Origin: Phymatolithon calcareum
Lineage: Eukaryota; Rhodophyta; Florideophyceae; Hapalidiales
Assembly (NCBI GenBank): GCA_977006965.1
Contig: OZ345374.1
Location: forward strand, 372,001 to 436,000
Reading direction: 5' to 3'
Length of the DNA stretch: 64,000 nucleotides
Position 1 is the first letter of the stretch. Every line of letters begins with the position of its first letter. The notes beneath the pieces are model-generated. The model ran no database searches and was not told the origin of the DNA. It was given only the letters and a program-made list of their open reading frames with translations. Below, piece by piece: positions 21,189 through 33,004 of this stretch. A program made the position numbers and the translations under genes.

Positions 21189-21513
21189 AAAGCATTGGAA
21201 TTATTTATTTATTTTTATTCTTTTCTCGAAAAGTGTCGAGAATAAATAATTTATTGTTGAACGCAGAAGCAATAAATTATTGTATTCAAGTTCAGTGAGG
21301 TATAAATAACTGGTTATTCCCCGAATTATTGGATCCTTCTTGCTACTTTCTGTCGCGATAGAATAACCGGATCGAAAAAATGAGGAGTCCGATACAATAA
21401 TTGTCGCAACCACGACGATCTCAATAAATACAATAAATATGCGAGACTCAGGAATAAATTATTGGAACAATAATTTAAATAATTACAATAGCAATTATTT
21501 TTTCCAATGCTTT
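21189..21513. mobile_element. AT-rich MITE inserted in the zinc-finger gene
   Basis: A 325-bp AT-rich block begins AAAGCATTGGAA and ends TTCCAATGCTTT. GTCAGCTCC flanks it on both sides (21180-21188 and 21515-21523), while kinase unit copy 3 has this target only once (near 61372). TIR edges and TSD length (6-9 bp) are ambiguous because the two overlap. The insertion truncates the second zinc finger of the antisense gene. Confidence 0.8.
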
Positions 21514-21772
21514 GGTCAGCTCCGATGAATTCATGTAGTGGGCTGAGCACGTGGAGCAAACGAATGGACGGTCATCGGGACGATCTCCATGGCAATTGTC
21601 GACGTGCCTTTTCCTAAACAGGTCGCACGTTAGAGTTCGAGTTAGCAGTCTGTTAATAATACGCAGATAGCGCATAAAGTCCTGGAGAATAATCTGACCT
21701 GCTGTCTACCCTGGTAAATTTTTCACCGCAATTAGGAGCAGTACACACGATCGTTTCGGAAGAAGAGCTCAT
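21475..21772 (-). pseudogene. C2H2 zinc-finger gene, copy 1, truncated by MITE
   Basis: Exons 21699-21772 and 21475-21613 join across an 85-nt intron to 70 residues starting MSSSSETIV. The junction completes a C2H2 finger (CTAPNC, then 12 residues, then HVDNCH), good support for the splice. The second finger (CSTCSAHYMNSSELTK) runs into the MITE and loses its His. It lies antisense to and about 460 bp downstream of the kinase-like gene, as in copy 3. Likely a nucleic-acid-binding protein when intact. It may have had further exons. Confidence 0.6.
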
Positions 21773-21925
21773 TGTGAACAGATTACGGCACGCTTCAGGT
21801 TGAGATGGCTCTGATACTCGAGATTGTAACAAATGAAGAGTTCGTCAGGAAACTCATTGCTCTCTGATCACCGAGAGCAACAGCGAGATTTATTTGACAG
21901 GAGATATTTTCTTCCCCTAAGTGGA

Positions 21926-23479
21926 AGAAGAAGAAATGGAGATTTTTGTTTAAAAAAAGTTACCAAAGCATCAGCAGACGCTTGGGGCAACTTTTCAATT
22001 TCCAGACTTGTGTCTAGAGTAGGGCTCGGACCGGACGGATCAGACCCAGGTTTCGTCCGGTCCACTGCAATTCGGACTGGATTCGGACGGATTTGTCGGC
22101 GTCATTCTGGGTCGGATTTACATATTTTTCGGACTGTATGTGGATCGGACTTGATTTAATCATCCAGCAGCGGACTGTGCCTTCTAAGCCCTCCATCTCT
22201 ATAACGGCACGACATCTATAAGAGTTCTCGAGTGTGTGCGCATCTTATTACCAACCACGTCTACAGGGACTGTTGACACTGCGCCAGGACGCAGCCATCC
22301 ATATCGGCAGCAATTCCAATCCCGGCATTGCCGTCGAAAATGATCTTAACTACCACATGTTCTGCGTATGGGGATGTCTGCGAAGACATCAGCACTGCGT
22401 AAAGCCTGTCGCTGTCAACGGCATCCATCTTCCCAACTCCTACCGCGGTTTTGGGACTTCTGTGAGGGTGTCCAAAAGTGCGATACCACCTGACTTCTCG
22501 TCAGATTCTCCAACATTACCCGATGCAAGCACGTCTTTTGCCACAGTTGGTTCATAGCAGGCGCAACATTTCCGCAGGTATCCACTAATACATCGGTGTC
22601 ACCCACATCATCCAGTAATGCTGCAGTTCCGAGCCGGGCAGTTCCCACGAGCCTAACGACGTCAATAATTGCAATTATTTGAATTTATACAATTGCATCA
22701 CTCTCCGCTTCTCTGTCACCTGGATTCTCAGATTCGCCGAGTGTGTCGGCATCGATTGCCGCAATTAGCACGTCAGCAACGACTGCCTCTGCCACATGGG
22801 CCCGTCTCCCGGCGAAAACTCCGCCGTATCACTGATCGCTCGGCCATGCGGGCTGTGGTGCACGCTCAAATGAGGCTGCGAAAGGAGAAGTGCTTGGCGA
22901 TGCAACGGCGCCGGCTTACTGATTTCTTTCATAGAATCTGGCAGTCTGTAGAAACTGATGTACACGTGTAGTTTCTGCGATATGATATAAATTCACTCCT
23001 GGAATATTCTCGATATCTGGATTTCTGACCCCTCGACAGAAGCCATCCAGTTATCGAGGGTTGACTGCATTCGTCTGCTACGCTCTCATGCGGTTATCTG
23101 GCTCACGCAACACTTTTGCTGAACGGGATGGTACCATATTGAGTACCATTTCCTTTAACCGGAAGCGCAGGCTACCGCGAACATAGAGTTTGAAGCATTG
23201 CGAGGGCACTAGCAATTTATGTGATGCGTAGAGTAAACTTGATAGCGAAACTTACATGGAAGGAGTTTGCGCACCAAAAGCGTATAAATACCAGGGCAGC
23301 ACGCCCAAGTATTGAGCTTAAATCTATCAGTTATGAGTTCATTGAATTAAACGTTCAGCCGAACGTGGGAGGACGACTCTGATCATGTAAATCGGTCGAT
23401 ATAAACTTCCGAGTCTATAGCACAAATGTCTTCGAAAGTGGCGCTCGGTTGAAATTCAAGCTAGTGCACTTCACCCGCA
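21926..23479. other. Unassigned stretch with a CGGAC-rich block
   Basis: Right after the end of homology to kinase unit copy 3 (about 21925) come a copy of the AAAGCATC motif (21959-21997) and seven CGGAC pentamers within about 145 bp (22026-22170). Further right, frames on both strands (22234-22557, 22415-22648, 22669-22971) read partly protein-like, basic or Ser/Ala-rich, but I recognise none. The last 400 bp may be the upstream part of the decayed LINE. Confidence 0.4.
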
Positions 23480-24437
23480 CAGCTCGAGTCTGTACGACAT
23501 TTTAAGTATGCCTTGAGCGAGTTTCCGAGCACCTGGGCGGATGTTTCCGCTGCCTTATTCGCAGACGATGTTCTTCTGTGAGCGAAATCACCGCGGTGAT
23601 TGCAAGGCATCCTGGAAATTGCTACTCGTTATGACGAAGAGATCGGTATGACATGGAAGACGAAACAAGGAAAAAACGAGATCCCAGAATCAGAGGACAG
23701 CAATCGAGACATTCAAACTCGCGAAAAATTTCCTGACGCACGACCTGGAGTTTACGTACCTTGGCGCAGCCCTAGGACCCGTAGGTATATCAGACACGAA
23801 AACGATGCAACGCGTGAACAAGGCAAGGTCCGCCTTGTACCAGTTGCGTCCACTTGGAATATTTAAGAAAGGGATGAGCCTCCACAAGTACATCAAGGTG
23901 TACAAGACACCAATCCGGCCTCGTTGGGAATACACAATGCACCGAACGCCATGGACAGCAAACGTACAGAATGCCGCCAAGAGAGTTGAACAAATGTTCT
24001 TCAGCCAAGTATTTAGACCACTGTACAGGGGAAAGACAGAGAGACTCTGACTTCTGTGCCGAATTTAAGCCCCCAATCAAAGACGGGAAATCCTTGCTTT
24101 CATTATTATGAGGAAGACAAACGACAAAGAAAAGAGGTATCTAGAAAAAACGCCTGAGAACAGAAACAGTCTAGAGCTCCAGTGTAACAGGGACAAGATT
24201 TTCGCTATGGAAAACATAGAACCATTTGTGGAAGCAGCAAAACACATTCAAGGGAAACAGTCTTCCGAAACACTTCGGACAAAACTCCTTACAACGGAAG
24301 GAGATCGCCTTGAATTGAAGAGGAGTAGGAGAATCTATTACGACAATAAAAGCTATCTACCAGAAAACCTTCCTAAGGTAAAGCACAGGCAAATAGCACT
24401 TCAATACATCTGCGGAAGAAATCCGATGGTGTCTACA
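23480..24437 (+). pseudogene. Non-LTR (LINE) reverse transcriptase fragment, copy 2
   Basis: Across several frames the block reads the RT catalytic region SAALFADDVLL (FADD box), a helix, EFTYLGAALGPVGISDTK (YLG box), ARSALYQLRPLGIFKKG, and the downstream region to ALQYICGR. Frameshifts and stops make it non-functional. The 3' part (from 23964) is almost identical to 18462-18955. A related but divergent LINE 3' part lies at 63060-63516. RT fragments of this type copy element RNA at a nicked target. Confidence 0.7.
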
Positions 24438-24772
24438 AGACATGAACACCCCGACCGGGCCCCTCCCCGAATAGAGCCCTCTGAGGGCCTAATTTTCTTG
24501 GACAGGCCCTCTTCTCTCGGATTTTCTTGGACCCCTCGCGAGGGCTTATGATAATTGCACACGTGTTTCACAATTACGCGCTCGTGTCATGCAATAGTGT
24601 GCCTCGTGTATAATGTATCATAAGTTTTATATTTGAGCGCGAATAGGCTCTTCCGAGGGCTTCAAAAAGCCCTAGTTTTCTAGATGTCCTCTCAGGCCCT
24701 CTCCGAAGTCCCAGCGCGGCAAAGAGGGCATGCCCCACCCCTCTCGAGGTCCGTTCGGGATGTTCATGTCTA
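24438..24772. mobile_element. 335-bp MITE with 9-bp TSD
   Basis: Ends AGACATGAACACCCCGA and, inverted, TAGACATGAACATCCCGA. The direct repeat GTGTCTACA occurs at 24429-24437 and 24773-24781. LINE copy 1 has this target only once (about 18948). A 9-bp duplication suits a Mutator-like superfamily. No coding capacity. Confidence 0.85.
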
Positions 24773-25157
24773 GTGTCTACAGAGGGACCTTCTTGAGAAT
24801 TCGATTTTTGCGTCCGCACTACCAGTCGGGAAAAGTCTGCAATTCCATTCCCAAATATTTTCACTGGTAATGAGAACGCGGCATAGGTTTGGCGTGGCTG
24901 ATGTGTTCATCTATGGGACATTTTTCTCGTAATGATTTTTAGTTTTCCGAAATGGAATTGCTTTTCAACCAAACTTTTCGTGAAGTTTCAAGTTTTTGCT
25001 CAAAAGTGTGCGAAAACATCTGAATCGAAATTTTGCAAATCAACACTGCACGTGAAATCAGGCTCGGTCTATACCGCACATGCCCGTGCCCGTGCCTGCC
25101 CGATATAATTACATTAGAACTGGGCAATTCTCACCTAGTCTGTACCGGATTGTGTAT

Positions 25158-25552
25158 TGTGAAATATTTGGGGTATGTCCGCTCTGTGCAGTTGACGTGC
25201 ACAGCGGTCCTCGGTCGAGGCTCATGATGAGTCTGGACCACAAGGGGGGAGATTTCTCATTAATAGGACCAAAAGGGGATTATATGTGTATCTGGACCAC
25301 AGGGGCAGTGGTCCTATATGGGGTCAAGTAGATTACTATATACAAGGGCATTGAGTACGAAGCAGTGGAAGGAACCGAAGCAAGGAGTAAAAGACATTTG
25401 CGTACACAAAGTCCAAGGTAGGCAATTCTGCGTCACCGGTCGTAGGTGAGCACTTGCGCGCTTCCGCGGTTGGTTCGTAGGCCGGGAATTAGCATTCTAT
25501 CTTTTGTGTTACTACATGTTCTCCCTCAGACAAAAAACCCTGTCTGATCACA
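25158..25552 (+). repeat. Copia-1 5' LTR
   Basis: 395 bp, TG...CA ends with TGTGA/TCACA inverted termini. It is close to the 3' LTR with about 15-20 visible differences, so insertion is not very recent. It contains a doubled TCTGGACCACAAGGGG-like motif. I could not identify a tRNA primer-binding site in the following bases (TTCGCGAATTCCC). Confidence 0.92.
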
Positions 25553-26266
25553 TTCGCGAATTCCCCCATTCAGAGAGATATCCGAGGAAAGATCCCTCAA
25601 ATTTGAACACAAAAAGCGATCTCATATTTTGTTGAGATTGCAAAAGCGCTACTACTGGTACTGCTGGTTGTGAGATAACTGCCGATGGGCCTAGACGTGT
25701 CGCATATACGCCCTGAAGGGAACTGTAAGGGGAGATACGCGACTACACTGAGAATCATATCACTGTTACTGTAGGATTAGCCGATTAGCATTACAGTCGT
25801 GCCACGTTAACGTCGACGGCTATCGCGCGCCATATAGGCGAGATCATGGGGGGGGATACGGTAAAGGAGCAACCTGGGCTTCCTTGGAGAGTCTTTGGAA
25901 GGGCGATCGGGCCTGCCACAAGTCCCCTCCTTGGATAGCTTAGCGCCCTTCAGAGCTCTTAAGGCGCTTCCAGCGCAGCGAGCTACAGATTTGCGCTCCA
26001 GCGCTGTTACTACACACCCTGAGTTGAGCACCGGAAGCCCGCGGAGTCCGGAGCTACCTCCAACCATCCTCGCACACTTTGCCCTCTGGGGCTTCTTCGT
26101 AATTACGTGACTTCCGACCCCTTCCGAGGCTAACAACTGTTCCCTGGGCACTCCCCGAACGCTCTGTCACGCTACCGCAGTGCCCAGGGGACCGGCACCG
26201 CAAGTGTCACCGACACCCCCATGTCGTTATCTTACACAGGTCGTACTGTGCCTTTTGTTGTCCCTG

Positions 26267-26385
26267 TTGCTGTCGCTGATATTGCTGCAAATACTGCTGC
26301 TGCGATTGCTGCTGCTGTTACTGCTGCTGCTATTGCTGCTGTTGTTATCGTTCTTGCTGCTGTTGCTGCTGCTGTTCTCTTTCCA
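26267..26385. repeat. Imperfect CTG/GCT trinucleotide microsatellite
   Basis: About 120 bp of GCTGCTGTT-type repeats in the Copia-1 leader, before gag. It creates a Leu-rich frame on plus and a Ser/Asn-rich frame on minus; neither is a gene. Confidence 0.85.
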
Positions 26386-26665
26386 TTGTGTCTTTAGTTC
26401 TTTAGAAGACAAAGTAAGGCAACTTGAACCAAAGGGAGTGGGGATAGTTTTTACTGTCCTGGTACGCAACGGTGTTGTCGGCTGTGGTAGTACCTGTCTA
26501 GGTTAGCCTGGGGTGCTACTTGACTCCGCTGTTCTGTCTGACTCTGCGGAACCACCACCAAAGGGAGAACCGGGTGTCGGCGAAAGCCTGTGGTATCCGC
26601 GGGGCGGCCTTCTGGACGGGGTGTTGTAACTTTTGGAAGCTAAAACCTTTCTTAGACAACCAAAA

Positions 26666-27930
26666 ATGGCAACTAACGGGAATAGTGGCGACTTCATGTC
26701 CCATGTCGAATTAGCCGGCCTGAACGCACATCTGGTTGGGCTCATCGTGTCCGTTAGTGAACTTTCTGCTCGGGTTAGTGCCAGTGCCATGACTGGGGAG
26801 CAAGTCAAACGAGCATTTGAGGAAATGTTTCCCCCCGATGATTTGTTTTCCCCCGAAATTCGTTCCATGCCAGCTATATATCCCAATCTTAGGGACTGGT
26901 TGAACGAAAAAGACGCCAACCTAGCACCACACACTTCGCGTCGTTTCGTAATGACGCTGGAAACCAACATATATGAGGACAACGAGGACACTGTTGCCGC
27001 GGAGGATATTGTTAGGGGCGTAATCGTACGAGGGAGGACATCATAACAGCCTGCTGCATCCGCTACATCCGGTATCGCAAGGAACGGAGACTCAACCCGC
27101 TCTGACGACGGATCTCAGAAAATGGCACACAACATCGCCATGAGGTTCCGAGAGAATTCTTCTAAATTCTCGGGAGATATCGGTGAAACATGGATGGAGT
27201 ACGTTGCTGAGTATCAGAAAGTCGCACGGGATTACAATCTCACGTCAACCCAAAAGTTGCAGTTTCTTCACAATCTTCTTCGAGGAGACGCTAAAAGATT
27301 CTATCTTGATAAAGTCGACAACCAAGTCGGTAGCTTCCAACAAGCAGTCGAAATGATCAACAATGAGTACAATTCCATTGTTAGACAAAATCGCGTGAAG
27401 AACCACCTCTCTGGTGTGCGTCTAAACAAGTTCTTGGGAGAGGGGCAAACGGAATCTGAGTCGCTTGAGAAGCTTTACAAGCTCATCACGAAGCTCTCAA
27501 CTCAGGTCCCGCAGTCTCACCGAGGAGATTCACACAAAATAGAGTTCATACGGAACGCTATTGTTGGTTGAACGTGGGCAACGGAACCTCTAAGCCGCAT
27601 TGCCACTCATTCCCTCTCTTTCCAACAGCTGTATGGGGAGCTCGAAGCTGCTCTCCACCTTCAGAAGGAAGCGCAGCTGCTGTAATGAGAGACAGTGCAA
27701 CTGGGACGACGAAATCGTCAGATGGTGCCGAGACAAGGTTCCTGGTATACTTTATCAGGGACAAGGTCGCTATCTGAATCGTCACAAAGGCATTGGAAAT
27801 CGCTCGCAAAGTGCACCGTATTATAGGCCAAAGGCGACGCCGCCAGAAACCTTCGATCCACTCATGATAATGGGCTGCTTTAATTGCGATGATCCCAACC
27901 ACAATTTAGAAGTGCTCCAAGCCTGTTGAC
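26666..27930 (+). pseudogene. Copia-1 gag, broken
   Basis: From ATG 26666 the frame runs to a TAA at 27044-27046, then continues in the same frame from 27047 through MAHNIAMRF (27122) to a stop at 27571. The second segment has the copia Gag core (TWMEYVAEYQKVARDY, KLQFLHNLLRG). Further on, broken frames give LYGELEAALHLQKEAQL and a CCHC knuckle CFNCDDPNHNL, whose last Cys is reached after a frameshift near 27906. Gag would package element RNA into particles. Confidence 0.75.
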
Positions 27931-27954
27931 GCAACTAGGGCCGCTAAAAGGAAA

Positions 27955-29172
27955 ATGGAGTACTTGGCAAAGAAGAGTGGGAAGAATCGTAATGCTCATA
28001 TAGTGCTATATGAGCTGTACAGTCAGCTCGACAATTCAGAAGAGGAGCAAATCTCGAGTGGAGATGAAGAAGATGGTAATGATGCGGATCCAGACATAGC
28101 CAATAGTGACCTTTTCGAGGCTCTCTTTTCCTATACAGAAATCTGCTCTGTTTCAGCGCTTAACAAAAGCTCACAAGATGTCAATAGCTGTTCACCCATG
28201 GATAATCACGTTACGTTTCAGGGAGATCAATCTTTCCATGGTGCTTGTATTGACGCAGGAGCGGAGAGATCTGTCGTGGGAAGAACGCAAGCAGAAGCGT
28301 ACAATCGATTCGAAGGGATTCCGCTGGTAATCCGAAAAGACTCTTCGCCAACGCCAAGGGTCTATAAGTTTGGCGGTCAGCGAAGGGAAAGCATTGGCAG
28401 AGCTAAATTCCGCATTCCTTACGCAGATGGCAAGCATATGGTAATCGAAGTTGACGTTATCCACCTCAATGTTACTCTGCTAATTGGTCTAGACGCTATG
28501 GATGAGTTCGATTTGTTAGCTGATACGGTGGACAACCGACTTGTTTGCAAAAATCCTGCGTGGAGCGCTCCTCTCGTTCGAAAGCTCGGCCACGTTTACA
28601 ACGAGTGGGAGTACGAAACTATGTACACTGAGCTGGAGTTGAAGCGCATCCATCGTCATTTCTATCATCCACAACTAGAGAGAATCTACAGCTTGATGAG
28701 GAGAGCCGGTGACCCGAACGCAAACTCAGAAACTCTGAAAATGCTGGACAAACTGACCCGAGAATGTGATGTTTGCCAGCGACTCTCAGAACAACTTGGA
28801 AGATTTCATGTCTCCATACCGCATGACGACATCGTTTTTAACCGCCTTGTTCTAATGGACCTGATGAAACTAGAAACGAAAACTGTTCTTCACATAATTT
28901 GCAAAGACACACTTTTCAGTGCAGCTGTATTTCTTGCTCATGGGAAGACGACTGCTGCTCTCTGGCGGGCATACGTCAGATATTGGGTGAATCCCTACGT
29001 CAGCTACTCAAAGTCTATTCCTGCTGACCAAGGTTCCCAATTTCAGTCCGACGAATGGAAAGCCTTTTTGAAATCGTGTGGAATCAACCGATACGATTCT
29101 GGAGTTGAAAGTCACAATGCGCTTGGTGGTGGTGAGAGTTACCATCTGTTTCTGCGCCAGATATTAGGTTAG
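27955..29172 (+). pseudogene. Copia-1 protease and integrase
   Basis: 405 codons open. The aspartic protease appears as ACIDAGAERSVVG and LLIGLDAMDEF. The integrase zinc finger follows (IHRHFYHP ... CDVCQ, HHCC), then the core with VLMDLMKLE, SIPADQGSQFQSDEW and GVESHNALGGGESYH, which supply the D, D and E positions. The frame starts just after the broken zinc knuckle. It ends at TAG 29170-29172, and the integrase C-terminus continues in another frame toward 29328. Confidence 0.8.
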
Positions 29173-29327
29173 GACGGTCCATCCGAACGTACCGCTTGAT
29201 GATGCACTCTCGCTTGCCGTCCAAGCAATGAACTGAACTGGTGGACCGAACGGATTATCGCCAACACTTCTTGTGTTTGGAATAATGTCCCTCTGGCTTC
29301 TCGGATCTTCTAGGGCAAAGAGACCGC

Positions 29328-30293
29328 ATGAGGGCAATGAAGGTTGCAAGAAAGGAAATGACTAAGACAATAGCATCGGCAAGACTGAAGAGAGCAAGTC
29401 GCAGAGGTGTTCCAAACGCTTCCGACAATGACTTAATGATTGGAATGGATGTTCTAATGTATGGTGAGAAACCAGCGAAAAAATGGGTGGGCCCCTATAC
29501 AGTTGTCGCTGGAGACAGTAAGAACGTTTGGCTGGATGTAGGTGGGAACCTGACGCTTGTTTCTGTGGACAAAATCAAAGAATACAGAACGGCAAATGAG
29601 GAAGTGTTGGACATCATTGAACCACCATCAAGCACTGAACCAATTCCGAAAGCTTCTGATGACTTTCGGGATACGGACAAAATATTTGCACGAGTTATCG
29701 CAGGCGAAGTGTTCTTGTCTCAGCTGCAACGGAAATTTGCAACACTGACTATAAGAACAGACGGTACTGAAAGTGTCGGCGAAACCCCTAGCAGCATTCT
29801 TCTAACTGAAATCATCGCAAAAGATGATCCGAGGTCGAAGTCCGCAGCATTTTTTGCAGCAAGAAAGTCTGAAATTGACAACTTAATAGCTCGGAATACC
29901 TGGTACGTGGTGAAAATGAGATCTATACCTCAGAACTCCAACATAATAAGCGGTCGTTTTGTTGAAACCCTGAAACATGTTGGTCCAGAAAGGGAAACCG
30001 CCAAAGCAAGGTATGTAGGCCAAGGGTTTAAGGACGCCATGAAGCCATTTCTCGTTCACCATAACCCAACCCTACGCCCGAGCTCAAATAAGATTATTGC
30101 ATCCATTTCTGCTATTAAGGGATTCCGTATTTCTTTCCTTGACATAACAAAGGCTTATCTACAGGCAAAGGACAAATTCTCAAGAGAAATACATATCAAG
30201 CCTCACTCTAAGGATATGGATCTATTTGGACTATACCCTGATGAATTATTACGACTCGAGAAACTACTGTACGGGATAAGCGATGCTGGTGAC
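29328..30293 (+). pseudogene. Copia-1 integrase C-terminus and N-terminal half of reverse transcriptase
   Basis: Begins with a GVPNASDNDLMIGMDVLMYG-type chromodomain-like tail (VGPYTVV), then RT fingers: ARYVGQGFKD, LRPSSNKII, FLDITKAYLQAKDKF and LEKLLYGISDAGD. The coding frame stops where Element C starts; the last few codons to 30305 belong to the insert. The catalytic YVDD is on the other side of the insert at 43417. Confidence 0.85.
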
Positions 30294-32263
30294 AAAACCC
30301 GATGACGGCCAAATTACGTTAATTATTTTGGAAAACGTTAGAAAAAAATTTCCAAAAAAAGTAAAAGTAAATCTGACAGATTTAGAAAAAGGCAGAGGAG
30401 AAGCTGATGAATGAAATCTAATCCGGAATCGGAGATTAAACAAGGGGATAGTGCGGAGATGATTGTCGTGTGTTTAATTTTATTTGCAAAATAGGATTCG
30501 AGTCTTGTATCATACCGATCGATCCGGCCCCAAAAGAAATTTTTGAGTACAGTTTCATTTTCTTCATGTTGTGTTTGCGTTTGATGTTTTCTGAAGCATG
30601 ACTGTAAAAATGTGAGCAGCCAATGAAACTTGTAGTGATGGCGTCGCTAGCAGTGGTGCTCCCACCACATTTTCGACAGCCATGGAAATTGCGGAACCAC
30701 AGTCAAGCGTGACTCCCGATGAACACAGCCCCGGGGATGAAGAAAATAGCCCATATCCTGGGCGCACCTACACGATTGAGAAGGGCATAGCGTCGCTCGG
30801 ACTTGGGCCTTTCCAGTTTCTTATTTTGGCAATGGCCGGCCTATGCTATACCGTGATGGCATGGAGATGCTCTTGCTTTCATTCATCAAGCCACCGTTGC
30901 AGTGCCTATGGGGAATATCGGATGTACAAGGCGCTCGGATTTGAGGTCTTCTAGCGGACGCATACGGCCGTCGTCATGCCTTCATTTGCGCTGCACTTCT
31001 CACTTTTGTTTTTTGGAATCCCGTCTGCGCTCGCTCCAAATTACATAGCTATGATACTAACTCGAGGTGTGTTAGGTTTCCGAATTGGCGGCGTGCCGAT
31101 TTCTGTCTCGCTCATCAAGGAATTCTTACCCCGTAAGAGTAGCGGAAAGCGGGGCATGACATTGGCTGTATTTTGGTCTCTACGGGCCGTCTTCGAAGCC
31201 TTGCTCGCCATGAGACTGATGCCAAAAATCTGTTTTCGCTGGCTTATTGGCGTGTGCACATTATTCCCCTGTGCCTCTCCATCGCGAGACTCCGCGCCGG
31301 CTGTCGTCACAAGGAAGAGTCCAGGAGGCGGAGGCGATTTTGAAACGAGCAGCCATTGTCAGCCGTCTCATTTTTCCTGTCAGAAAGCTTGTCGTGGTCT
31401 GAGACGAAGAGGCGAAAAAACAGGCGTTCTCACAGATCGCCCTGCACGTGCGGCACGGTATGCGTTCCCTCTAGGCTCCAATCTGGGTCATGTGGTTCTC
31501 GTCTGCATTTATGTGCTATGGTGTCGTAATGCTGCAACCAAACCTACTGCAGGCGGAGAACCTGGCCGGCTGTGCAGGTATGCGCAGGCTCAATGCAGAG
31601 CAATGGGAACTGGCGCGCAATACGCTTCAGAGAATCTTTGTAAGTGGGCGCTTTTCACACTCCGGCGGCAACAAACAAGTGAGTTCCGACTGGGGTGCTG
31701 ACGAATGCGACGACATCGGCGACAAATGTGACGCCGGGAGAATTGACAACTAGTGGCGGCAATCGAACCACTTCCGCTGCCTTCGCGGGTCGTCTTCGTT
31801 GATCAGACTATATTTCTGCACTTTGGTCTACAACTGGTGAGCTGCGAGGCACGCTTATCGCGCTTCTAATTGTGAATGTGTTTGAATGTCACGCATTGAC
31901 GGTGTATTGTTTCGCATTGTGCGCGGTTAAATGTTTTGTGCTCATCCCATGTCCCGGATGCACCTCGGATACGGCGTCCGTTTTCGCGATCCGTGGAGCA
32001 AGTAGTGGGAAGAAAGTTTTGTGCACGCAAACGAGGTGTATCCTACAGAATTTCGTGCAACTGGGATGGATATGGCGTCAGCAATGGCGCGCTTGGGATT
32101 TATTAGTACGCTGCTGGTGGCACAGTTTTCTTGATCACGTGTCACGTGACTGAATGTTTTGGCGGCGATTGGGATTTGGGCTGGTGCTTGCCCTATTGCG
32201 ATGATCTTCATCAGGCTGAAAACGATTGAGAAGACAAGACGAGACGACCACTTTCGTCGACGA
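30294..32263 (+). repeat. Element C left terminal inverted repeat
   Basis: About 1,970 bp, matching 41342-43293 in inverted orientation. Differences include a 13-bp insertion near 30650 and a few additional bases at the extreme left end. The high identity points to recent insertion or gene conversion between arms. Confidence 0.92.
30682..32263 (+). pseudogene. Captured MFS (SV2/SVOP-like) transporter, left arm
   Basis: From ATG 30682 the arm reads an MFS transporter through frameshifts and stops: cytosolic N-terminus, YTIEKGIASLGLGPFQFLIL, MEMLLLSFIKPP (frame +1), GLLADAYGRRH (MFS motif A), SLIKEFLPRKSSGKRG, and near 32038 EVYPTEFRATGMDMASAM, a hallmark of SV2/SVOP and related organic-ion carriers. 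It closes with a last membrane segment and IEKTR tail at the inner edge of the arm. The middle (about 31300-31780) is shorter than expected. The original protein would be a 12-TM transporter; here it cannot be made. Confidence 0.75.
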
Positions 32264-33004
32264 GATGGCGGAGACTCGCGGTTTCAGCGAAGTTTATTGG
32301 CAAACGAAAGCTTAAATATCGTGTGCAACTGTCTTCGGCGGCACTTTCGTAAGCGATCTATTGACTTGGGATCTTCGCGGGCGAGCTTCTACACCGGCCC
32401 AAAGGACAGGTGCGTTCAGTATGGACAGCACGTTCTCTCACAGCAGCTCACCGGTTTATGCTCTTGAAATGGTGCCAAGCAACAAGGCCGAGCTGATAAC
32501 GGGGTTTTTGAAAAGAACTATTTGCATTTGAACGTTCTTCAATTTGGACAGTCCTGTAATGAAATTCCAGGCACGAAATCAGTGGTTGACGGGCACGGTT
32601 CGAGTTACCGCTCTAGAGGTCAATGGCTTGAAAAAGTTCATGGGAGGAGGAAGGGAAAAAAAAGTCTTCTCAATATATGGTTGCCGGTGCAGAGGACGGA
32701 GGTGTTTATCGATTTGAAAATAAATCTGGCTCGCGGGGTCTCGCGCGGGAAATTGCGGCTCATGCAGCACCGGTCACCAGAATGTCTGTGCATCCCACGT
32801 ACCGAAAGTGGCCACAACTCAACGATGTGTATTACGTTTCAATGTACTTATTTATGAGGTGAAGTCTATTGTTTGATTGACCATGGGGAATTGATCGAAA
32901 CCTGACCATCAGGCAGGCGAACGATTATACAAGCAAGAGTACATATCGTTAGCTAATACAAATGAAAATCAATGTGTGGGCGGGTATAATGCACGAAGAT
33001 ACCT
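32264..33004. other. Element C spacer, no recognised gene
   Basis: Only short frames (up to 111 codons, 32522-32857 plus) without domains. It lies 3' of the transposase candidate. Confidence 0.5.

Noticed and set aside
26180-26506. Poly-Leu membrane protein on plus strand
   Set aside because: Produced by a CTG/GCT microsatellite in the Copia-1 leader; no real membrane-protein pattern.
30976-31701. Intact 241-codon transporter in each Element C arm
   Set aside because: Only the part from motif A to SLIKEFLPRK reads as MFS; the remainder is out of frame, so it is a pseudogene segment.
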